DNA of 64,000 nucleotides from Sacculina carcini (taxonomy: Eukaryota > Arthropoda > Thecostraca > Sacculinidae). This document shows positions 44,701 to 56,861 of this stretch, in pieces. The translations under genes and the position numbers were made by a program. The DNA lies in contig OU696589.1 in the NCBI GenBank assembly GCA_916048095.2, positions 599,501-663,500 of the forward strand, read 5' to 3'. Under the pieces are notes generated by a model. That model did no database searches. It was not told where the DNA came from and worked only from the letters and a program-made list of their open reading frames with translations. Numbering within the stretch: position 1 is the first letter of the stretch; each line of letters begins with the position of its first letter.

Positions 44701-45674
44701 TGATAATGTGAACTCAATATGTAACAAGTGTGATATATTAGAGAGTTTCATGCGAGTGTGATATATATTAGAGATATAAACATAATTTTCTAACCGAGAA
44801 ACATATGCATAGATACATAAACACGTATGTGTTGAAGCGGCGCACTAGTTTGATACAAGTTATATATTACTACAGTTATATTTGTGATACCGTAAGTTTC
44901 ATTGAAAACCATTCTTGGAGAACAATTGTATATCAAAACCACGATTTAAAAATGTGGGTTTTTTGGCTAAATAATTACAAGATTGTATAAAATAATTACA
45001 AAACCTGCATTTCACTATAACGAAATATCAGTGGTTTTCAACACAACGCACCAGTTTTTATACAACAGATGGATAACACCCGGCTCATTATGTGTTGTTA
45101 TTGGCTGGGTTTACTATTCACTAATTATATATTATGCATCCATTATGTTAAGTTAGATTACTTATGTTAAGTTAGATTACTTATGCTAAGTTAGATTACT
45201 GAGCCTAGCCAATAGTCACACACAGTGAGTTAGTTGTCAGCTATCTGCTGTATAGAAACTCGCGTTGTGTTGAAAACCGCAGAGATTATGCAATGCAATG
45301 ATGAAAAATGAAAATATTGACTACACGCCGCAGTCGCACTCACCACACTCACTACGCCTTCAACACTACACTGGTCGTTGTGAACATATTGACCTATTGC
45401 ACAGTATGGGAGTATTCGGGCGTTTGTTGCAAATATGCTCATAGCACAATATTGTACTAGAATATGCGTGAACATTGCATTCCTTGTGAGCAGATCTCAA
45501 GATATTGACATTCAGTTTAACAGTCTTGTAGGGTTGATTGAAAACACCTATTAATTGTATATGTTGTTGTTTTCATTGCGTTAATATAGTCAATGCGTCG
45601 CTTAATTCGTCATTTGTTTATTCAAGCATGATCATTCACCGTATAAAAAATTAACATTGTGCATGTTTTTCCAG
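44701..45674 (+). other. end of long intron before exon D
   Basis: No gene. A 19-bp tandem repeat (ATGTTAAGTTAGATTACTT) with three copies lies at about 45146-45202. The last bases GTGCATGTTTTTCCAG make a good acceptor. Confidence 0.55.
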
Positions 45675-45833
45675 TGGGTGTTCGAATATAGTGGTGTTTT
45701 CCCTATGAGAGCCCAGCTGTTCAATGCCGTATCGTCTGACGAGGTCGTTGTGAACATAACTGTATCAACATTGCAATGTCGTCCGCCTGTGATCACTATA
45801 TTGAACCAGAGGCGACAATTCTGGAGGCCACAG
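45675..45833 (+). CDS. polycystin-1-like PKD-domain gene, exon D (end of PKD repeat, REJ entry)
   Basis: A strong acceptor (TGTTTTTCCAG) is followed by 53 codons and a CAG/GTGACT donor, phase 0 at both ends. It reads F-E-Y-S-G-V-F-P-M-R-A-Q-L-F-N-A-V-S-S-D-E, V-N-I-T-V, then C-R-P-P-V-I-T-I. It completes the PKD repeat begun in exon C (Y-x-x-S-G-x-x-P-x-x-x-x-x-x-N-A-V-S). The C-x-P-P-V-I-x-I motif is what follows the last PKD repeat at the start of the REJ region in polycystin-1-type proteins. The phase-0 donor of exon C matches. Further exons must lie beyond 64 kb or are hidden downstream. Confidence 0.72.
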
Positions 45834-46299
45834 GTGACTGCGTGCTCAATTACGTTTGCAAAATTACATAGGGGAGCCCATTTCTTCTAATTTTCTGTTG
45901 CATAACATTTTTTCTCAACATTCTTACGAATTTTGGTCTGCTGAATCCGAATCTGAACTCGGTTTAGTTCTGCATGATCCAGTTTTTATGCAATTTGAAG
46001 TTTTCTATTCAGTGGCAACCCTATGTTTGTTTTTTCATTGTTGTCACATTGGTATATTACCTGCGATCCTTAAACTGGCTAACCCGCAAGTGCTTTGCTG
46101 ATGAAATGTTTTAAGATATTGTTGTGCGATGGTGTAAGGTGAGAGAAAGAATGAGATAATGTGTGTCAGTGAGAATGTGAACATGTTAGTGCTTATGTTT
46201 GTGCGGGAATCTGCCTGTACGATTGCGTTTGCAAATTGTGCAAGTCCTGCGACGGTTTGCGCGCACGTGTGTGTGTTTGTGTGCGACTTTGCGAGTGTG
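45834..46299 (+). other. intron after exon D, no gene recognised
   Basis: AT-rich with a TG-rich tract near 46260-46290. No repeat or motif recognised. Confidence 0.45.
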
Positions 46300-46492
46300 A
46301 TGCCGATGCCACCGCGTAACCAGCCCTATCCACGCTATGGCGCCACAAAGACACAAGTCTTATTAGAGTGGACCACCTTCCCAGAATGCATGCCACAACA
46401 CATGTCCGATATCTGGTATCCATTTATTGTTGGGTGGACAGGAGCTGTTGGATCATAGATTTGCCCCATAATTTTTTTTCCACCGGGATTCT
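46300..46492 (-). mobile_element. tRNA-derived SINE body, minus
   Basis: Reverse complement of 63632-63830: shared blocks CCACGCTATGGCG, CCCAGAATGCATG and GGGTGGACAGG. The head end at 46480-46492 keeps only the tail of the B-box region (AATCCCGGTGG). About 190 bp. Confidence 0.75.
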
Positions 46493-47384
46493 TTTTATAT
46501 TTTTATTTTCAAAATTTTATTTTCACATTTTAATATGCACATGAACAATATCATAATTGTATATCGAGATGTTGTGTGGGACCCGGAAGACGTAAGGACA
46601 AAACGTCCTATACCAATCTCCCGAGATCCCACACAGCACAAAAAACATAAGACATATTCAATGTTCATATGTACACAAAGACAACAACACAAATCTTATA
46701 AGATATAATCGAAACATTTGACGCAATAACTGAAAATAAGGAAAGGAATACAAAATAAATTAATCAAATTAAATATAATTAAAAGAATGAAAAACATTAC
46801 AAATGGTTTGCTAATAATCTTGTTTAAATAATGTTGTATCATAATTTTAAATTGTCTTGTTTTACAAGGTAAGTTAATTAAATTTGTTATTTTTGTCGAT
46901 AAAATGTCATTCCTGACGATTGGTGCCCGCACAGATGGAGAATGAGTCTCAAAGGTATGCTTGGTAAAGCTTTGAGTAAAATGTTGAGTGCTTCTGGTAT
47001 GAAAGTCCTTGTTTTTAGAGAGAAGGTATTCTGTAGAGAGCTTGGCAATTTATGGTTCAAAAAATTAAAAAGCATGATCAAGAGCTGAGAATTAACTATA
47101 TCATCAAATTTGAGAATATTAAGGGACCTGGACATAAGTGAAGTATGGGATAAACTGTGTGTGATAAAATGTGTATTGATGGTCCTAATTGCCCTTTTCT
47201 GCAAAATCCCCAATCGATCAAATGATGAAGAAAAGCCTAAGTCCCAGATTATTGAGCAATATGAAATATAGGGAAGAACCACGGAATTGTAAGGAAGGAG
47301 TAAAATACGATATGGAAAAGTGTAGTTGAGTCTGGACATAATTCCAATATTTCTTGCAACTATCTCTATCACATTCTCTACCAC
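46493..47384 (-). pseudogene. non-LTR retrotransposon 3' end (RT C-terminus and 3' UTR hairpin)
   Basis: Minus strand 47384-46887: S-R-L-N-Y ... L-L-P-Y-N-S-V-V-L-P-Y-I-S-Y-C-S-I-I-W then L-Q-K-R-A-I-R-T-I and L-N-I-L-K-F-D-D-I, the post-RT region of a Jockey/CR1-group element; a second frame (46932-46780) gives the last C-K-T-R-Q-F-K segment. The 3' UTR has a stem (GTGTGGGA 46574-46581 with TCCCACAC 46627-46634, plus an inner AGGAC/GTCCT). 5' truncated at 47384, where an opposite-strand CR1/L2-like copy begins. Confidence 0.68.
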
Positions 47385-47990
47385 AACTTCTTAATATTTT
47401 TTCTCACCGATACCTGGATTTTTGACATCGATGCTTCATTTTTTTCCGCCCAACCTCCACTCTCATTTAACTTCCTGCATGTGTCTCGCGATCTCGCATC
47501 TCCTCGAAAACCTTTCGGTGGTGGTGTCGGTGTTGTTTAGCGCTGATTTTTATATTTATCATTCTTGCCTACTCTACAATGTCCCTGTAGATCCTTTAAA
47601 TATGCTGCTTTCTGGCTTTATTTTCCTTCACACCCTTTATTAGGTATTATATTGTTATATCGACACGATCAAACTGACACATCCTTAGTATTTCTATCTG
47701 AATTTGATACACCGATATATTTCTTCTCTCATACATTTTCCCATAATCTCATTGCTTTAGGTTATTTTAATTTCTGAATTGACTCACCATCTCATGCGCA
47801 TGTTTTTGATCTTCTAACTCTGCTCAATTCTTGGGATCTTTCAGTTATGAACCGTAGTGCTACTCACCTATCCTGTCATACCCTCGACCTTGTAATTTGT
47901 ACGCACTCCTCGATACTTTTTCTCTTCGATACATCCACTTACGCTCCTGATTCTCTCATACATGATCACAGCCTCATCACATTCTGTCTT

Positions 47991-48318
47991 TGTGATAAAA
48001 CTGTATTAAAATAACATAAGAACAATGAAACTTAGTACACAAATTATCCTAACAGCACACTTCCATTCACAGTCACTCTCTTCACGACACTCCATATTTC
48101 TCCCAAACATACTTCATCGATTAAACACAAAAATCAATATTCATTACGTCACAAGTCATCCAGACAATCAAATCGCGTTAACACTCTAATGACAAATAAC
48201 CTTGAACACCAATTTCAAGGTCACCTGTTACACTACATCAGACAATCACGCAAACTAACGAGTATACAACAAATGACATTCATACAACAAATAACGCACA
48301 TAATAATTTTATATCACA
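47991..48318 (-). repeat. 3' LTR of Gypsy element C
   Basis: 328 bp, TG...CA, near-identical to 51835-52160. Confidence 0.92.
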
Positions 48319-48662
48319 CCGCCCCAAGTCAGTTCCGACTGCTCTAGCCTCTATAGCGCATTGGAACTTGTAGTCTGGATCTATCACGCAATCTATTCTG
48401 CCATGGATCAGAATCATTAGCATGATCAGAATCGGTTGTTCAGTTATCACCACCGTCAACACGCGTGCTGTTATCACGATCATTGTCATCTGAATCATCT
48501 CCGTTGTCCTGATCACTGTCATCCTAGCACACACGTCGCACATGACTGACATGCCTGTTTACTCCATCGCCAATATCAACAGACCAGTTGTTAGGAACAC
48601 GAGACACCTGAAAGGGTCCAGTCCAGTGAGATGTACATGATGGTTTTCAAGAACACAGAATC

Positions 48663-50950
48663 TCACAGGTCAGTGTCGTCTTCTTCACCAGTCCACTCTT
48701 GTTGAATAACGGAGGTCTTCACTCGTCTACTGGTTGTTATGGTAGGCATCTTCGGCACAGCTCCAAAAACACTCACGAAGGGAGCTTCACCAGTTACGCT
48801 GTTGGTGGTTGCGTTATACCAAAAAACCATCTCAGCAACACATTTTTCCGATCGTTCCACCATGCGCTTTATTGTTCTATGTGCGCGCTCTACAATGTCA
48901 TTGCCTTGATGGTGGTATGCACAACATTGTAGAGGTTTCACCGCCCATCTAGATTAAAGCTGACTGATTGTGGCACTCAAAATGTTGGACTATTAGCAAA
49001 CAACAACACATTAGGTCGTCCGAATTCGGAAAAGATGCTTTACAATGCAACATATACCAAATTTGCAGTCTCTCCTGCAAATCTTCGCCAGATGTTGAAG
49101 CGTGACGCGCAGTCAACCACAGTCATAAAAGGTTGTCTATGCACGTACGTTATACCTGTCGCAAGACGTATCCACACTTGATCGCACGCTATTTTCCCTT
49201 TTGACCACCTTTCTCGTGGTGCAGGGTCAATTCTGCTGCATCGCTCACATTTTTTTATCACCTTATTAATCAACGACTTCGGAACTGACTTTCCACTAGC
49301 TTCTAGCATTTCACTCGTTCTATCCACTCCCATATGACCAGTTTCATGATGTATTCTAGCAACCATTTCCCATGTACCGGAAAAGCACTTTCCACGGTCG
49401 ACTCCTTTAATTAGCTCTTTTGGAATCCGTGATATTATATCTGCCAGATTGGCTTGGGATGGAACCAATCTTACAGTCACACTCAAGTCATAAGTGTCTA
49501 TCAATTCTTTGACAACATCAAGACGTCGGCGAACTATCATCTCCGACATTCCATGCGTTCTTGGCCAATGGGTATTGTTCACAATATTACTCAGCCAAAC
49601 TTTTACCGTAGAAGAGTCTGTCACAATTTCAACTTCATCTAATTTCAACTTTAAAGCCATGTTTTTGCCTTTGATTGCCGCATCCAATTCAGCTACGTTA
49701 ACGTGAGCAGAGTTTTGCTTCTTTCTCAACCATGAACCACCTTCCACCACCACTCCATCAATAGTCACAACTACACCTAACGCCGTATTGCTTGCATCTG
49801 TCCAAATGATCCCTTTACTTCCATTAACAGTCCATACACCTGTCACTGGGTCATCCGTGAGCAATCTCCTGAATATCATTTCCATAACTCAACGCATATC
49901 CGGCCTTAAAATACTCTCCCACCCCATCACCGTAGTCTCGTGGCATGATTCACGTCTTAGCCAGTTACAAATAACCCTCAATCACCCAGGTGGAGGCTGC
50001 TGTCTCTGACCCGTTGATATTGATCATCGGTAACACGCAAACCTAAAACAAGAGCACTATTCAGTTCTTCAGGCTGTTTGGTTACTAGTCCAAAAGACTT
50101 TAGGTGGTTTTGAACCTTCGACACATCAATTCGATCTGTATCAATAACGATATCATCTATATAATGGTCCACAGCTTCTTTCGCATCACATCCTTTCAAC
50201 ACGTAATCCAGTACTTTCGTCATTACCCTATGCCTAAGCCAAACCCAAGTCGAGTCATCACATACTGCTTTCTTTGGAATTTCACCATTTGATAACACCA
50301 TAGCGATGGATTAACGTATATTTGCAAATACGCGTTGCGAAGGTCCAGGAGCTTGATATACGTCCTCAGACGCCTCCATTATCGCAGTTTTTCATCGCAG
50401 ACGGCGCTGTCTAATCCAGGAGAGCTCAGTATGTGGTCATTCAGCGGTCTATTGTCCATAACTGGTCTCACTTTATTTTTCTTCACTTGACGTACTGCCA
50501 TCAGCGGGATCATACCTCTAATTTCACCGTACTTCTGTCTGTCATATTCTTGCAATATACCGTCGGCAATCAAACTTTTGACTTCGTCTTCGAATTCTTC
50601 CTTGTCACTTTTCTTCACCTGATAATTCTGCCTGAATCCAGTATTTTGCGGTAGTTTCTCTTTCCACGTCCAACTCACCGTCCAACGACCATTTTTAAAA
50701 GAAGCGTCAAAATCATTTTCTTTAATTGAAATTCTACCCACATTTTTCACCATACTTCCAGGATGTGACATACCCAGAAATTTTATTTCACCATTTGGCA
50801 TGATCATAACGCCACCAAGAGCGACTATTGTGTCCATTCCGAGAATAAAATCAACTCCACTGGGCAAGTGATTGTTGCTGCACACCCAAGTACAAGCAGT
50901 AGCAACACATCGACCATCATCTACACAAACTGAATCCCAATGAACACATT
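48663..50950 (-). pseudogene. Pol (RT, RNase H, integrase) of Gypsy element C
   Basis: RT: R-P-V-M-D-N-R-P-L-N (50460), L-D-L-R-N-A-Y-L-Q-I, Y-I-D-D-I-V-I (about 50150). RNase H (49885-49400): W-T-D-A-S-N-T-A, H-V-N-V-A-E-L-D-A, V-T-D-S-S-T-V. Integrase: H-x-x-x-G-H ... C-E-R-C, T-V-V-D-C-A-S, and G-N-D-I-V-E-R-A-H for the catalytic Glu. Where L-T-D-N-G-P-T-F is expected (about 49010) the sequence reads F-A-N-S-P-T-F, losing the second catalytic Asp. At least three frameshifts or stops; inactive. Confidence 0.82.
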
Positions 50951-51819
50951 CTTCAAGCATATAGGTAGTTCCATCCATTATTTGTAGTGGAAGATTATTT
51001 TTCTCCACGTTTTTTCTGCATCTTCGTATCATTGCTCGGTTCACTATTGAATGACTACTACCTGTATCGATTAGTGCGCGTCTATGCCTGCCGTCCATCC
51101 ACACATTGATTTCTGCTCGTGGGGAGAGACGGACGGCGCTGCAGATGTAACCTCTCCCCGCTCTGCGTTTCCCTGGCAGAAACGAGCGATGTGTCCAGGC
51201 TTATTACACAGAAAACATGGTCAATCTGATTGAACATTTGGCTGTTTTCTGCAGTGACGAGAAATATGACAAACGGATCCACAGCGATAACATTTCACAC
51301 TTGCGTCATAACCCACACTATTCGGTTTCGATTGAAGCCCAGCCTGGACTTGTTTAGCGCAATTGAGTATATTTTCTAAACTCAACTCCGCACCATGCAT
51401 TGCCCGCACTGTGTCTTGTATATCATGGGGTAGTCCATTCATAAACTGGCAAGTAATCCACGCATCATTCTGTCCAGTTGATACATATGTTGCCATACAC
51501 TTTAGGTCCGCCAGAAAATCCTCCAACGTTTCGTCATCTCTCAGTTTGCGATTGATGAATGTAGAATATGCAGCAGCTGGCGTCTCTCCGAATGTCTTCC
51601 GCAACGAGTCCAAAATTATCCGAATTTCTTTGTTACCTTCTTCCGGTATCTGCTGGTAAACTTTAAATTCTCGTCCTTACAAAAAGAGTGGCAGCAACGT
51701 GGCCAATTCATCAACTTCTTTCAATTTTGCGGCTAATTTGAATTAATCTAACCATATCTGAAAATCTCCAGAGCCATCATATCTTCCAACAATATCCGTT
51801 ATTTTTTTATGTTATCCAT
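50950..51819 (-). pseudogene. Gag and protease of Gypsy element C
   Basis: Starts M-D-N-I-K-K at 51819, then stops and frame changes until 51613. 51613-51221 is clean: F-G-E-T-P-A-A-A-Y, D-E-T-L-E-D-F-L-A-D-L, capsid-like, with a zinc knuckle C-Y-R-C ... H-I-S-R-H-C, a second C-F-L-C-N-K-P-G-H-I-A-R-F-C, then the protease R-R-A-L-I-D-T-G-S-S-H-S (51080-51045). Confidence 0.78.
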
Positions 51820-51834
51820 TTTGCCGAAATAGCT

Positions 51835-52160
51835 TGTGATAAAACTGTATTAAAATAACATAAGAACAATGAAACTTAGTACACAAATTATCCTAACAGC
51901 ACACTTCCATTCACAGTCACTCTCTTCACGGCACTCCGTATTTCTCCCAAACATACTTCATCGATTAAACACAAAAATCAATATTCATTACGTCACAAGT
52001 CATCCAGCCAATCAAATCGCGTTAACACTCCAATGACGCAAACTTGAACACTAACTTCAAGGTCAGCTGTTACACTACATCAGACAATCACGCAAACTAA
52101 CGAGTATACAACAAATGACATTCATACAACAAATAACGCACATAATAATTTTATATCACA
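51835..52160 (-). repeat. 5' LTR of Gypsy element C
   Basis: 326 bp. On the minus strand it is followed by AGCTATTTCGGCAAA and then the gag ATG at 51819; I do not recognise the primer tRNA. Confidence 0.92.
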
Positions 52161-53500
52161 GTCTTTCTCTTCCTTCACTTTCTAAGCCTTCTCCCGAATC
52201 ACTGATGATTCGTGATTACAAATATTTTAATCCTTCATTTTTCTCTAATTTGGCTACCTCTATTCTGAATCCCTCAAAGTATCATCTTGCCTGTTCTCGA
52301 ACCTTGCCACTCTGTTTTTGTACCTCAGCACTCTACCGGTCCACATCATATCTGCCTCGCCAATGATCTATTATCCAATTTTTCATTTGGAAATTCCGTG
52401 CGTCTGATTTTGCTGAGATTTTTATGCTGCCTTCGATCTAGTCGACCACGAAATCTTTTGCTGTGATTTTGCTCATCTAGGTCTCACGTCCACTGCACTT
52501 TCTGTCCTTACCTCTTATCTAAGCCAGAGTTACTATGCTGTTTGCAGTAATTCAGTTTTATAGTGCGGCTTCCCTCTCACTTCTGGGGTTCCACAAAGCT
52601 CACTTCTTGGTCCTTTCCTTTTCAACTTATACGTATCATCCCTTTGTCCTATTCTCCGTAGCTATACAGCTTCAGTTCATGTATACGCGGAGGACATCCA
52701 AATTAATTTTCCTCTTTCTCCTCATCCTTCAAATTTGATAGATATGCTGCTCACCCATATTTCCTCTTGGGCTGCTTCACGTAAACTTGTTCTCAACCCT
52801 GACAAAACAGAATATCCAGTCTTTCATCCTCCTACAATTTCGCTCCACTCTATAAACCTTCCACTGGCAAATCAAAGACACAATTTGGGTGTCTTGTTCG
52901 ATCCTAACCTATATTTTTCGATAAATTTTTCTCAGCTAAACTGCTCGTGCCGTTTTTTACTCCGCCAATTTTACGTTATTCGTTCGTTGATTGATGTCTC
53001 ATCCGCTTGTCTTCTTGTTAACTCCTATATCTTTTCTAAGATCGACTATTGCAGCACGCTCTTCTTCCATCTTCCCTTAATATCTATCCGCCAACTACAA
53101 GCAGTGTTCAACATTGCTTGTCGGTTTGTACTCAGGCTTCTTCCGCGAACCCCCCACTTCGGTGCATATCCGCCCGCTCGGTTGGTTACCTGCTCTTTCT
53201 CATACACGGTATTAGGTATGTTGTCTGGTCTTCAAACTTATCCACTATCCCTCTTCTTCTTATCTCCGTTCCCTATTGACTCAAAATAATCGTACTTCTT
53301 GTCGCATTCCTGTGCCATTAGGCTGTCCTCCTACTCTTAATCAATCTTTTTGGTCATCCAAAGCTTTTTTCTCTGCTCCTCGTATCTATAACTAGCTTCC
53401 ATCTTACCTTCACCACAAGTCTTCATTCCGATCCTTTTCTGCTGATCTTCATAAATATCTATTCACTCGTTATGTTAATGATTGGTCCTTGGTTATATGT

Positions 53501-53953
53501 GTGTTGGTCGTGCTGATCGTCATGTGTTGTACCCTCGTTGTTCTTTCTTGATATTTGTCTTTTTAATCACTGTGAATTATCTGCTTTCGTTGCTGCGTCC
53601 CGTCTTCGCATCTCTTGCATTCGTCGTTATCTGATCAGGCTTCGCCCTGCTACTGGTAATCGTGTAATTCCAGTACAACCAAATTTATGGTCGAGTCGTC
53701 GGCGACTAAACCGGCGCCTTCACTGTTCTGCAGTGAGGAGGGTGGCTAGACATCCAACAGGATTGGAAAAAAAGTTCCAAGGACGGATGAGCTATTATAA
53801 CAAAGTTATAATCAGACCAGTTTTCTATCTATCAGTTCACTCGGTTTTCTCTCTCTTTCTCACAGTTTACGTTCGCGTTCTTTCGCGGCTTGCTTGTGCA
53901 GCTGTCGTTAGGCTAATTTATGTGTTAGAGCGACGCCCGTAGTACACTGCGCC
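53501..53953 (+). repeat. dispersed repeat related to 8640-8760
   Basis: 53650-53770 aligns with 8640-8760. An open frame of 134 codons (53538-53942) contains L-R-P-A-T-G-N-R-V-I-P-V-Q-P and an Arg-rich stretch; I recognise no family. It directly precedes the LTR of element D. Confidence 0.4.
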
Positions 53954-54491
53954 TGATATGCTTGGCAACGTGTGACCGTTGATTAATTATCTTTCTTGTG
54001 TCTGACTTGGCTGAGCATCTCGAGGCAACACGCCTGTGTACTGTCAGATCGTGTTTAGAAATAGCTCGCAACTAGGTTGGCAGCCGAACTGTTTGCCCGG
54101 TGAGATTCAGTGTGGCACATTGAGCCGACGACCTGTGGTCGTGGGTATATATACCTGTGTTGTACTAACAATAAGGGGGTGATACTAGAGACTGGAGACG
54201 CTAGAGATACTAGGTTCACTAACGATAGGGCAGTCAAGATGTGACACTAACAACAGAGGACCACTCACCCAGGCAGGCAGTTATTAAGTCGTCATTAGAG
54301 CATTAGGTTCAGGACTTTATTAAGTGTTAAGAGTAGATTTGACTGGTTGCCCTGAATACACAATTCAACTTCGACTGGGTGACTATTGCTTGTTATCGCG
54401 GAACACAACATCAAGAGGAACTATCAAGACTTCACGATCAGCCGAACGAAGATCAACACAACAACATATTATTATTATTATCATCGTTACA
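53954..54491 (+). repeat. 5' LTR of element D
   Basis: 538 bp; contains GGGTATATATACC, a possible TATA box, near 54147. Ends CATCGTTACA. Confidence 0.9.
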
Positions 54492-54493
54492 TT

Positions 54494-54511
54494 TGGTGCC
54501 GTGACCCGGAT
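54494..54511 (+). promoter_or_regulatory. primer-binding site (tRNA-His type)
   Basis: TGGTGCCGTGACCCGGAT two bases after the 5' LTR; the complement of animal tRNA-His 3' sequence is TGGTGCCGTGACTCGGAT. Confidence 0.65.
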
Positions 54512-54869
54512 CTTAAATTGTGGTTATCTTCTCGGCATAGTCGAAACTCGGTCACTTCCACCGGTGGCTCAATGAACTGTGAGGTGAGTGGTATCTCAAT
54601 TTTCCTTAAGCCTTGTCAGAATCCAGAGCCTTTCTCAGAATAAAATTAGGAAATATAAGAAATATATATGGATAAAGTATGTATTTTAACCATAGGTATT
54701 ATAGTTAATGGTACAACCGCAGCAAATATAGATAAGAAAATTCCGTAAAAAAACAAGTATGAAAAATTAACGAAAAACCACTATTGAATAAGGTCAGTAT
54801 GTGATTCAGAAAGCAAAACCCAGAACAAATTTTGCTGCTAATGTTAAAAATCAATATGATATGTAAATA

Positions 54870-55150
54870 TAGGAGGACCTCCAATCAAAATTTTAGTAGA
54901 TGCTGGGTGTGATGTATGAATAATATCGAAATATTGCGTGAAGAAACTAAGTTGCATGTCTTGTAGGATGCGTTTGACTAGTATAAAGGGGACAAGATTA
55001 GACAATATTGCACTTATTAAATAATCGGTGTCTTTTGTGAATTTTGACACTAAATATTATATTAGAGGACACGAAATTAAAGGACAGTTGGATATTAGGC
55101 TGGGATCTGTTTAATTATTTGTATAATTATTATGGTGTACAATTGGAATT
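54870..55150 (+). pseudogene. retropepsin-like remnant in element D
   Basis: One frame reads I-G-G-P-P-I-K-I-L-V-D-A-G-C-D-V (about 54870-54918), like a protease with D-A-G for D-T-G. Another frame near 55100 reads W-I-L-G-W-D-L-F, like the second protease strand. Stops and frame changes separate them. The rest of 55150-56150 is very AT-rich with only scattered protein-like pieces. Confidence 0.4.
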
Positions 55151-56438
55151 TGATATTTTTATTATAATGTCAAAACATGTACTATATACGACTGAGAAAT
55201 ATGAGAAGACAATCACTCACAAATATTTTTTTTAATCAGAACGAGATGTTGAAATGTTTGAAATGAAATGTAAAACTATCTGTCAAAAGTGACAGATATT
55301 CAAGAACATACGTTTATAGTTTGTATAGCAACGCATATAAGATGCATTGGAACGTCAGGGCACGATATGCCGCTGATGACTAAATAAATAAATGAAGGAT
55401 GACTAAATAACTAAATGACTGATGACTATATGACTAAATGACCAGATGAAGTAGATGTTAGTGTAGACACTGTGGATCTCATACCAGAGAATGAGACTGT
55501 AAGAGGTGTTATAAAATAGGAAACGGATATCGAGGAAAGTTCCATAGACTTAACTGATGGATATATGAATGCGTTAAATATTTAGCAACAAAATAATGTA
55601 CGAGGCACACATGGTGTCAAAAGAGAAGAGGCTTGTGTCAACCGTCTAACGGTGAAAATACAGAAGACATTTAGTTGAAAGCATTTAACATGCTACTTAA
55701 TGAACAAGCGGAGTAATTGAAGCAATTACTTTGTTGACTAAGTCGGTTAGTTGAAACTGGAAGCATACACAGAAGTATTCTATGACATCAATTAACAACC
55801 AATAGAGTAGATTGTAATTATCATGGAGAATATACGCAGAAGTATGTGTGCACTAAAAGTTACAAAAGACGAAACATTACTCTGTAAGTGTGTAAAATAT
55901 ATTCTTAAAACTAGATAAATATTTGTTAACTTAACAATAATAAAGTGAAATTGGATTTAGCCAGAATATATAAATACAATAATATTTCATAATGATTAAA
56001 AGTAAAACGGCTCTGGATATTGCTCCTATTAATTGTATCCTATTTATTGTCTCCTAATAATTGTCTATTTTCCTCTCATGATGCAGCCCTTGTTTTCATA
56101 CCTCGTGGTAAGTTAGTTTCGTATTTCCAAGTGGACATTGTATACGTTTTTCATTCAATTCCCTGTCTCAATCCTGCTACCACACCGACACAGAACAATG
56201 AGTCACTGGCGAGAATTGTCCGTTTTTCGGTCTGAAGAGGCGAGATTGAGTCAACAGTGTGCTGAACCCTCTGATCAACCGTGTGCTGAACTGACAGTCT
56301 ACTAACAACGAAAATGAAAACAAATAGCGGACTGAGATAAGCCATTGCCGAAATCATCATCAACACGAGCCGAGACAACTCCAGCGGTTCACCAATCAAC
56401 CTGAAAGACAACTGCGATAAAGATGGGGACGAGTAACC

Positions 56439-56661
56439 ATGGAAGACGGTCGGATCTACGACATTCACAGCGAAGTGCTGCAGGCGTTTGAACACAACGA
56501 CGACAGCAGCTGGATGACTGGTGAAGCAGCGCGTGGACTACGAGTCGACACAGTATACCCCGCCGGTGTACGACCTCTGCCTGATGTGGTTCAAGATCAA
56601 CACCACCTGTTTGGATCGAGCCGTGGACGCGTTCGTGGTCGGCGACAAATGGTTTTATTAA
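56439..56661 (+). pseudogene. unidentified GC-rich coding-like segment near 3' LTR of element D
   Basis: In an otherwise AT-rich interior this block is GC-rich and protein-like: M-E-D-G-R-I-Y-D-I-H-S-E-V-L-Q-A-F, then, after a likely 1-base frame change near 56520, V-D-Y-E-S-T-Q-Y-T-P-P-V-Y-D-L-C and A-V-D-A-F-V-V-G-D-K-W-F-Y before TAA at 56659. I do not recognise it. Its place just upstream of the 3' LTR is where extra genes of LTR elements sit, but it could be captured sequence. Confidence 0.3.
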
Positions 56662-56861
56662 CACGATATATCGCTCATTTTATATGTATAATGTGTTGAG
56701 CTAGTTAGAATTAATTGTAACCAGGTGCCCGTAACCTTATGTCCATAACCGTGTGTTAATTACAACTAAGTTAGTTTCTCATGTAGATTCGTGAGATATA
56801 GATTCGTGTTGTTCTAGATTTTAAGTTACTGTGTTAGTTGCGATTAATGTATGCGATAGCC

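Larger units (their letters stand above)
47991..52160 (-). mobile_element. Ty3/Gypsy LTR retrotransposon C, minus
   Basis: LTRs 47991-48318 and 51835-52160 begin TGTGATAAAACTG and end TTATATCACA, with a 5-bp target duplication GTCTT (47986-47990, 52161-52165). Total 4170 bp. The purine-rich tract next to the 3' LTR (minus strand) is TTGGGGCGG. LTRs differ at roughly ten sites plus small indels, so it is older than the CsRn1-like element. It is nested inside a CR1/L2-like endonuclease gene. Confidence 0.92.
47385..53500 (+). pseudogene. CR1/L2-like ORF2 copy, split by Gypsy element C
   Basis: 47395-47990: endonuclease with L-T-D-T-W, G-G-G-V-G-V-V, I-I-L-L-Y-R-H and H-T-L-D-L-V-I with D-H-S-L-I. 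After the inserted LTR element it resumes at 52166 with pre-RT sequence, then RT about 52430-53280: A-A-F-D-L-V-D-H, V-Y-A-E-D-I-Q (the second residue of the usual A-D-D is Glu), W-A-A-S-R-K, F-S-K-I-D-Y-C. Many frame changes. Homologous to the minus-strand element at 19645-25430. Confidence 0.75.
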
